From Pseudomonadota bacterium (lineage in GTDB: Bacteria; Pseudomonadota; Gammaproteobacteria; Pseudomonadales; Moraxellaceae), in contig JAJXWR010000025.1 of assembly GCA_021781515.1 (NCBI GenBank), forward strand, positions 1 through 32,106: DNA of 32,106 bases, written 5' to 3'. Made by a program: the position numbers and the translations under genes. The first letter of the stretch is position 1, and each line of letters opens with the position of its first letter. The notes beneath the pieces are model-generated. The model saw only the letters and a list, made by a program, of their open reading frames with translations, searched no databases and was not told the DNA's origin. Positions 22,273 through 29,700 of this stretch are shown piece after piece.

Positions 22273-24984
22273 TCAGGCAGAATGCGGTAACAGCACCTCA
22301 TGATCCTCCGTACTGAACCAGCGATTCCACACCGACTGTACCCGTTGCGGCCAATCCCCTATTTCTTCACGAAAACAGACCGACTCGGGCTGTATGGCCT
22401 GCCGGTGCTGCAAGGCATGGTAAACACCCCACGCCTGCAATAACACCGGAATCATTTCCCCATAAGCCGGATTTTCCCCGGCCAGTGCCTGCTGCAGCAG
22501 TTGCAGGAGTGTCGCCGTCTGCGTACTTTGGGTCAATGCAGGAATACCTGCGGCATAGCGCAATACGGCATACTGCACCATAAATTCAATATCCACCAGA
22601 CCGCCGGCCTGATGTTTCACATCGGGGTCTGCTGTCTTGGCAAGATGGCGTTTGCTGATCTGATGCTGGCGCATTTTCTCCCGCATCTCCAGCACAGCCT
22701 GCGCCAATGCCTGCGGATGCCGCTGACGCTGCAAAATCTGCTGTCGCAATTGGTCAAACTGCTGCACAAACACCACAGTCCCATAAATCGGCCGGGCACG
22801 AACCAGTGCCTGGTGTTCCCACACCCAGGCCGCTTCATTCTGATAGGTAGCATAAGCCGACCACGACGTAACCAGCAGCCCTGCATTTCCGGAGGGACGC
22901 AAGCGCATATCCACGCAGTATAAAATCCCATCCGCCATGGGGGCGGTCAACAGATGAATCATTTTCTGCCCCAACCGCATATAAAAACTGGAAATATCCA
23001 GTGGCGTTTCCGCCTGGGTCAGATCCTGAGCCGATCCTGCATAGACAAAAACCAGATCCAGATCACTGGCATAGCCCATTTCTCGACTGCCCAGTTTTCC
23101 ATAGGCAATGACCATAAAGTCCACCACACCGGCCGGGGGCAGGCCGTAACGCTGCACCATCACCTGCGTTGCCAGTTGCGCCGTCCGCTCAATCAACACC
23201 TCAGCGAGTCGAGTCAACGCCTGGGAGATCGCCTCGGCTCCGAGACACTGCTCAATTTCGGCACGCGCCAAATGCACCACCTGCTGTTTCTGAAAGATTC
23301 GCAACGCCCGCAAGGTCGCTTCTGAATCCGCCTCCGGCAAGCGCAACAGCAATTGATCAAGTTCCTTACGCCATTGGTCCTGTTCAGGAATTTCAGTCCA
23401 CACCGGCGTGGTCAACACCTCTTCCAGCAGCGCTGGATACTGGCTCATCTGCTGCATGATCCATGGACTCATGGCGGCCAGACGAAACATCCGCTCCATG
23501 CCTTGCGGCATTTGCACCACCAGCAACAGGTACACCGAACGTGAGGCGATTGACTGCACCCAATCCAATACCCGTTGCAAGGTTGTCACGGTGGATTTTG
23601 TCTCAATCGCCCAGGCCAGCAACCGGCCAATAAAGCAATCCAGTCGCTCAGCCGACTGCGCACTCAGCAGGCGCACCGACCGCGACACAGACAAGGCCTG
23701 CAGCGCCCGCCACCAGGCGTCTGCCTCCGCCACTCCACGTTCTTGCAGCCATTGCAGCGGCAATTCCAGATCACCGCGCCACAGATCCACGTATTCAGGT
23801 TCAACCTCTTGCGCCACCCTGGAGGGTTCCACAATGACCGAACAAAACACCTGATGCACCCGCTGTTGCACGGCCTCTAAAGCCATCCGGCAAGCCTCCC
23901 AGTCGGTAAAATCCATAATACGGGCCAGCCGTCGCTGACACTCCGTATCCGGCGGGATGGTCTGTGTCTGTTGATCTTCCTGCGCCTGCAACGCATGCTC
24001 TAGCCGTCGCAAAAAAATATAATCCTGTTGCAACTGCCGTACGGTGGCCGATTCCAGCCAGTTTCGCTCCTGCAAAACCGCCAATGCCCGCAAGGTCGAA
24101 GCCACCTGCAATGGCCGGTCTGTACCGCCACGCAGTAACTGAAACGCCTGGACGACAAACTCAATTTCCCGGATACCACCAACACCGGTTTTAAGATTGA
24201 GTGGCGAACGTCGGCGTTCTTCACGTTCAATCAAGCCCTTCATGGTGCTTAAAGACTGCACCGCCGCCACATCCAGATAACGGCGATAGACAAACGGTTG
24301 TAAACGCTGCAAGAGTGCCGTTCCTTCCAGCCGGTCTCCGGCAATGATCCGGGCTTTAATCCAGGCATAACGCTCCCAGTCGCGACCATGTTGCTCATAA
24401 TAAGCCTCCATCGCCGCCGCTGTACTGACCAGGGCGCTGCCCTCTCCCCATGGGCGCAAACGCATATCGACCCGAAAGACCTGCCCGTCCCCGGTCAACG
24501 TATGTACCAGGCGGATCAGGCGTTGCGCCTGCACGATCAGCCCTCGCAGATCGGCACCGTCTGCACAGGCAAACACCAGATCGACATCTGAAGACAGATT
24601 AAGTTCCTGACCCCCGAGTTTACCCAAGGCAAAAATGATCAGACCCGAGGCACCGCCTTGCGACTCCAGCCACTCCAGGGCAACCCCAAGACAGGCATCC
24701 GCAAAATCCGACAGTTCCTGCATACGCTCAGGCATCGACGCCTGATTGGTTAATTCCCGATAAACAAAACGAGCCTGCTCCCTGATTCGTAACCGCCGCA
24801 GTTGGGCCATGAACTGCAGTTCGTTCGCCTGGAAATCAACCGCTTCCCACAAACGCCGTCTCCAGTCCTTTGCAGGTATAGCCCTCTGCCAGTCAGTTTC
24901 GGCATTCTTCCGTACAAACTCCTGCGCCCAGAGTCGCTGCAGAAAAGGGGATAGCCCCAGAATATCTTCCCCTATCACCCCCAA
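22273..24984 (-). CDS. glnE: Bifunctional glutamine synthetase adenylyltransferase/deadenylyltransferase
   Basis: GlnE adds and removes AMP on glutamine synthetase, under PII control. The 903-residue protein has two nucleotidyltransferase halves: the N-terminal adenylyl-removing domain with GKLGGQELNLSSDVDLVFA (about 121-139), and the C-terminal adenylylating domain with YGKLGSREMGYASDLDLVFVY. Each half also has an RVDMRLRPWGEG-like or CVDMRLRPSGNAG motif, and GGIREIEFVVQ or GGLVDIEFMVQ. The N-terminus is some 40 residues shorter than in E. coli (946). The only starts available are TTG at 24984 or GTG at 24978, because a TGA precedes them in frame. They sit inside a G-rich tandem repeat, and a nearby ATG (24994) is out of frame by one 10-bp repeat. 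It follows the DUF4124 gene by 32 bases. Confidence 0.92.
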   Translation of the reverse strand: MGVIGEDILGLSPFLQRLWAQEFVRKNAETDWQRAIPAKDWRRRLWEAVDFQANELQFMAQLRRLRIREQARFVYRELTNQASMPERMQELSDFADACLGVALEWLESQGGASGLIIFALGKLGGQELNLSSDVDLVFACADGADLRGLIVQAQRLIRLVHTLTGDGQVFRVDMRLRPWGEGSALVSTAAAMEAYYEQHGRDWERYAWIKARIIAGDRLEGTALLQRLQPFVYRRYLDVAAVQSLSTMKGLIEREERRRSPLNLKTGVGGIREIEFVVQAFQLLRGGTDRPLQVASTLRALAVLQERNWLESATVRQLQQDYIFLRRLEHALQAQEDQQTQTIPPDTECQRRLARIMDFTDWEACRMALEAVQQRVHQVFCSVIVEPSRVAQEVEPEYVDLWRGDLELPLQWLQERGVAEADAWWRALQALSVSRSVRLLSAQSAERLDCFIGRLLAWAIETKSTVTTLQRVLDWVQSIASRSVYLLLVVQMPQGMERMFRLAAMSPWIMQQMSQYPALLEEVLTTPVWTEIPEQDQWRKELDQLLLRLPEADSEATLRALRIFQKQQVVHLARAEIEQCLGAEAISQALTRLAEVLIERTAQLATQVMVQRYGLPPAGVVDFMVIAYGKLGSREMGYASDLDLVFVYAGSAQDLTQAETPLDISSFYMRLGQKMIHLLTAPMADGILYCVDMRLRPSGNAGLLVTSWSAYATYQNEAAWVWEHQALVRARPIYGTVVFVQQFDQLRQQILQRQRHPQALAQAVLEMREKMRQHQISKRHLAKTADPDVKHQAGGLVDIEFMVQYAVLRYAAGIPALTQSTQTATLLQLLQQALAGENPAYGEMIPVLLQAWGVYHALQHRQAIQPESVCFREEIGDWPQRVQSVWNRWFSTEDHEVLLPHSA

Positions 24985-25000
24985 TCACCCCCATACCCCC
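24969..25000 (-). repeat. G-quadruplex-like G-tract array and 10-bp tandem repeat at the glnE start
   Basis: On the coding (minus) strand four G-runs of 5, 5, 5 and 4 bases are separated by loops of 3, 5 and 5 bases, which fits the general G-quadruplex pattern. The unit GGGGGTGATN occurs twice in tandem, preceded by a shorter GGGGGTAT. The array covers the ribosome-binding and start region of glnE, so it could affect translation of its mRNA. Folding is predicted only from pattern. Confidence 0.7.
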
Positions 25001-25016
25001 GCTTCTGGCAGTTGCC

Positions 25017-25550
25017 TTACGGATGCGGCCCCAGTAAGGAATGCTGAAATACCATAAAACTCACCGTTTTCTTCAGCAGCACTTTGTCGTGGGCATCCTT
25101 AACCTGCACCTCCAGCACATGCTCACCACGTTCGAGGTGTTTCAAGGTCGTGCCGTGAACTTCCACCCCGTCCACCAATACGATCACCCGATCTTTGGCA
25201 GGCAATTGCGGAAGTACCTGATAATCCACCGGCACATCGGTTCCAAACGCAAAAGTCTGTCCCTCTTCCGGGGCATTGATCTGCACCCTCAAAACAACAT
25301 CCTGCGGCTTTTTGGCCGTTTCGGAATCGCCTGCCGGAGGCGCACCAAAAGCCGGCACCGTATTGATCGGGCGTTCTTCAATCTGTTCCGCTCCGTCAAA
25401 CGGATGGTCGGCAAAAATCACCTGCCCGTCCTCCACCTTGCGGTAAATATCCGCCCAAGCCACCTCGCTGCCGGCCAGCATTCCGTCCACCACCAGCAAA
25501 ACCACCAACAGCCGGTGTAACACACCCCAACCCACCTGGCGCAACACCAC
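25017..25550 (-). CDS. Exported DUF4124 domain protein
   Basis: The 177-residue protein begins with a hydrophobic signal-like segment (GVLHRLLVVLLVVDGMLAGS) ending near AWA. It is followed directly by a DUF4124 motif (DIYRKVEDGQVIFADHPFDG), a short beta module common in proteobacterial periplasmic proteins of unknown role. The C-terminal half (about residues 85-170) looks like an Ig-like beta domain: VLRVQINAPEEGQTF, VILVDGVEVHGT and GEHVLEVQVKDAHDK. It starts with GTG; GGTAAGGGA precedes it. It lies between the CAP lipoprotein and glnE on one strand, so it is probably cotranscribed with both. No function can be assigned. Confidence 0.75.
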   Translation of the reverse strand: MVLRQVGWGVLHRLLVVLLVVDGMLAGSEVAWADIYRKVEDGQVIFADHPFDGAEQIEERPINTVPAFGAPPAGDSETAKKPQDVVLRVQINAPEEGQTFAFGTDVPVDYQVLPQLPAKDRVIVLVDGVEVHGTTLKHLERGEHVLEVQVKDAHDKVLLKKTVSFMVFQHSLLGPHP

Positions 25551-25589
25551 TCCCTTACCTCATCAATCACAAGAACCCGTCGAAAAAAA

Positions 25590-26687
25590 TCATTTAACAA
25601 TAAAAGACCAAGTATTGCTCAGTGGCACCGTACCCATCGTGCCGCTGAACGTGGCCGTATAGGTCATCCCTGAAGTCAGCACCGTCTGGGGGACAAACAC
25701 CGCCACACCCTGCATAATATTGCCATCGGCCTGAGTTGAGACCGCTACCGGCGTTGAACTGGCAGCGGCAGCGGCCACTGAAGGCAAGGTCGTAGATGCC
25801 GTTGCCGAGGCCGGTGTCAATAACAGCACCCCAGTCACCCCATTGCCATTGGCATCCGACAGGGAAAATTTACTGACAACCAGCTGCTGCGTGCTTGATG
25901 CCACAGCGGCACGCATCAACACGGGATGCCCCGGACTGGTATAACCACTGGGCAACGGTGGTGCCGGATTTTCGCCTGCCGCCATCGCCCCCGGTACCGC
26001 CGTCTGCCCATTTGAAGGATAAACCCCCAAAACACCGGAGGGAATTTGTTGTCCGGCAATAGGTGGAATCCCGGCCCCATTGGTGGGCTGCGTCAAATTG
26101 GCCGTTCCGGTCACTGTCGCAAACTCCATCACACACGCCCAACTGGCCACCTGGCCCATACCAAACTGCTGCACATTACTGGTCAATTCCTGCAAATGAT
26201 ACACCGTGCTCATTAGCTGACCATAACAGTTATTGACATCCCCGATGGACTCATCAATCCAGGCGCTGGTCGGCGTAAATCCGGCTTTCATGGCCCGATC
26301 ATACGGTGTATCGGCATAGAAATTGGGGTTCCCTGCCACTTCCGTATGCGTTTCCAGCGGCGGATTCTGCGTTGCCAAGTACGTCGCATGGGCCTGCGCA
26401 GCAATATCCAGTGCCGGGCTCTCTACCAGCAGACCCACACCCATATTGGCACGATCATTGTTGACCGAGTTGAATGTTGTCAACGCCGCCCCGGTATAGC
26501 TGACTGGCGAACTGGTGACAACCGGACTGGTTGTTGTGGCCGGGGGCACAGACGTCGTATTCACGGTACTTTGCAAAGGATTACTAACATTCGCTACCGG
26601 AATAATAGAACTGTTGGATCCACCACACCCGGCCAGCAAACCTGCCAACATCCCCAAAAATGCCCTGTTTCTTGCAATGATTTTCAT
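25590..26687 (-). CDS. CAP-domain lipoprotein
   Basis: The 365-residue protein has a lipoprotein signal with LAGC (lipidated cysteine 21) and a Ser/Thr/Pro/Val-rich linker to about residue 65. A CAP/SCP-like domain follows (about 66-190), with FNSVNNDRANMGVGLLVESP, the AHATYLATQN helix and the LETHTEV region that carries the usual histidine and acidic residues. From about residue 250 there is a beta-rich, Ig-like C-terminal domain ending TYTATFSGTMGTVPLSNTWSF. Bacterial CAP proteins are poorly understood; spore, biofilm and matrix roles have been proposed. An AGG site precedes the ATG. It starts 25 bases after the giant adhesin, which suggests one transcript and perhaps a joint role at the cell surface. 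Confidence 0.8.
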   Translation of the reverse strand: MKIIARNRAFLGMLAGLLAGCGGSNSSIIPVANVSNPLQSTVNTTSVPPATTTSPVVTSSPVSYTGAALTTFNSVNNDRANMGVGLLVESPALDIAAQAHATYLATQNPPLETHTEVAGNPNFYADTPYDRAMKAGFTPTSAWIDESIGDVNNCYGQLMSTVYHLQELTSNVQQFGMGQVASWACVMEFATVTGTANLTQPTNGAGIPPIAGQQIPSGVLGVYPSNGQTAVPGAMAAGENPAPPLPSGYTSPGHPVLMRAAVASSTQQLVVSKFSLSDANGNGVTGVLLLTPASATASTTLPSVAAAAASSTPVAVSTQADGNIMQGVAVFVPQTVLTSGMTYTATFSGTMGTVPLSNTWSFIVK

Positions 26688-26712
26688 AAAAATACCTGTT
26701 TATCCCTATTCG

Positions 26713-29700
26713 TTAAGGCATTTGCATCCCGTCACCCACCACCTGCAACAGCGGCGAACCCGGGTTTTGGGTAGACAGTAAAATAACGACAGAGGCGGGC
26801 CTGACCCACTGATCCGCCACCGCCGCTGCGGCATGTTGCGCCGCCTGCACCACCGAAGCACCAGATCCAGTCAATCCCCCTTCAGAAGCAACAGGGGCCG
26901 CATCCCATCCCGGAGCTAGCACCGCCGCCTCATAGAACGGTGCTGGCGTAATATTGCCCGTTGCCGTCAATGTCGAATTGCCAGCCAGCCAGTTCGCCAA
27001 TGAATAATTCCCCGCAGAAGTTCCGGACAACCCCAGACCCGTTGCCGTAATTTTCAGATTATCGCCGGCGGTACTGGAATAAGTCGCCGAACCCGTCACC
27101 TTCACCGAATCTCCCGACACAATACCATTGGCCGACAGCAACGGAGTAGAAAGAACATTCGTACCATCCCAGACTTTATTGCTACCTTGCAGTTGTGGTA
27201 CCAGTTGAATCGGGTTCACCACAAAATCGGTAGCATTACTGGCCGCCTGGGTCAACACCGACTGATAGTTCCCGGAAGTGACAATTACATTGGCTCCCGT
27301 TACCGGATACGCATTCACCACCGACTTACTGGTCGCTGTCGTTGAAAATACCGGCACACCAGAATAAACCGCCGCTGGCAAATCTCCATTAACCAGCCCC
27401 GTCACCGAACCACTCAGCGTCGGTATTGTGGCTGAGGCATAGGTCATACTCAAAGGATTCGCCGTATAACTCAACACCGCCGGATTAACCGTCAGGACTC
27501 CTGGCACATAGGTAATGTTGTAGTTTGTATCGACGGCACCAGAGGCCACAATGGGATACCCGCCGTTTTGTACCACTGAACCAGAACCTGCCACTCCGTT
27601 ATAGGGTTTAGCCAGCGTCGACAGGCTGACTGGCATCGTTAGATTGGCCGCCGTTTCACCATTGACAAAACCATTGTAGCTCGCACTCAAGGTGGGCAGT
27701 ATCGTCGCCCCATAAGTCATTGAGGTATTATTCGCCGTAATTGTCAAGGCCGCCGGATTAATCGTCAACGCATAACTGTTGCTGGTCGCCTGACCCAACG
27801 CATAGTTGGCCGTCGACGTTATTAAACCAGCGCCTTGCACCGCATACAGCCCTGGACTACTTTTCAACAATGTCGCACTGGAGGCAATCGGTGCAAAACT
27901 CAATGAACCGGTGGTCACATTACCTAGCAGATCCCCATTAACCAGTCCTGTTACCGTTCCACTAATATTCGGTATTGCACTCCCATACGTCATACTCGCC
28001 GCATTCGCCGTGTACACCAGCGGTGCCGGATTCACCTGCAAATTACCAGACACATAGCTGATATTATAATTGGGATCCACGGCCCCAGTCGCAGTAATCG
28101 GATAACTCCCTGCCGATGAAGCCGAACCCGCCGCTCCCGAGTAAGCCGTTGCCGTCGTCGTCACCGTCGGGGCTGTCGTCAGACTGGCGAGCGTATCACC
28201 GTTCTCTAACCCCAAAGGCGTCACCCCCAGTGTCGGCAATGAAGAGGCTCCGTAAATCATATTATTCGCTGCAAACGTCGTCAGTTTCAGTGTTGCCGGA
28301 TTCACCGTCAGCGCCGTTGCATTACCAGCGGCCTGCGTTAATACATAGTTATTCGTACCCAATGGATTTGGCACTAATGTCAACCCAGAACCGGTCACTG
28401 CATAACTGCCTGCTTTCGACCCTGAGTCGACGGTCTTGCCATCGTAGGGCATGGCCGTTGTCGCCCACGCCACGCTTCCCGTATAAGTATTGGCCACCGT
28501 ATCCCCATTCACCAAGCCTGAAATCGTGCCGCCCAACGCCGGCAACGCCGTTCCCCCATATGTCATATTCACTGCATTTGCTGCATAACTCAAAGCCGCC
28601 GGATTGATGGTCAATGTCCCTGGAACATAGGTAATCTTATAGTTGGTGTCCACAGCACCCGACGCCACAATCGGATAACCACCATTTTGCACCGATGATC
28701 CTGATCCTGGGTTCACCCCATCATAGGGTTTGGCAACCGTCGATGCTACAGCAGGTGTAGTCAGGTTGGTTACCGTTTCACCATTAACAAAACCCGTATA
28801 AGTCACCCCAAACACAGGCAATGCCGCCGCCCCATAGGTCATCGAGGCATTATTGGCAGTAATCGTCAATGCCGCCGGATTAATAGTCAGCGCATAACTG
28901 TTGGCACCGGCCTGCACCAGCGAGTAGTTGCCATTCGCTGCCGTCAGTCCCGAACCGGTCACCGCATACTGCCCCGGACTACTCTTCAACAGCGTCGCAC
29001 TGGAGGAAACCGGTGCAAAACTCAATGAACCAGTGGTCACATTGCCTAGCAGATCGCCATTCACCAATCCGACCATGCTGCCGCTGATGTTCGGCACCGC
29101 ACTGCCATAGGTCATACTCGCCGCATTCGCCGTGTACACCAGCGAGGCCGGATTTACCGTCAACGTTCCAGGTACATAGGTAAAGGTGTAGTTCGCATCC
29201 ACCGCCCCAGAAGCGGTAATCGGATAACCGCCTGCCTTGACCGATGAAGCCGAACCCGCCGTTCCCGAGTAAGCCGTCGCCGTCGTCGTCACCGTCGGCG
29301 CTGTCGTCAGACTCGCCAACGTATCACCGTTCGCCATTACGCCTGCGGTAACGCCCAGTGTCGGCAACGTCGTCGCCCCGTAGGTCATGCTCGCATTGTT
29401 AGCCGTCAGCGTCAGCGCCGCCGGATTCACCGTCAGCGCCGTGCTGTTGCCACTCGCCTGCGCCAGCGTATAGTTATAGGTTCCCGAGGCGTTGGCCGCT
29501 ATTGCCACCCCGGAACCGTTAATCGCATAACTGCCCACGGAAGAACCCGCCACTCCCCCCGCATACGCCTTCGCCGTTGTCGTCCACGCCACGGTCCCTG
29601 TGTACGCCGCCGCTGTATCGCCATTAACCAGGCCCGTCAGGCCTCCAGTCAGGGTAGGCAAGGTCGCTGCTCCGTAGGTCATGCTCGCCGCTGTGGCCGT

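Noticed and set aside
22008-22316. 102-codon plus-strand frame in the glnE-ilvE gap
   Set aside because: Low-complexity, Arg/Cys-rich translation that runs into glnE antisense; no promoter or ribosome-binding site and no family resemblance.
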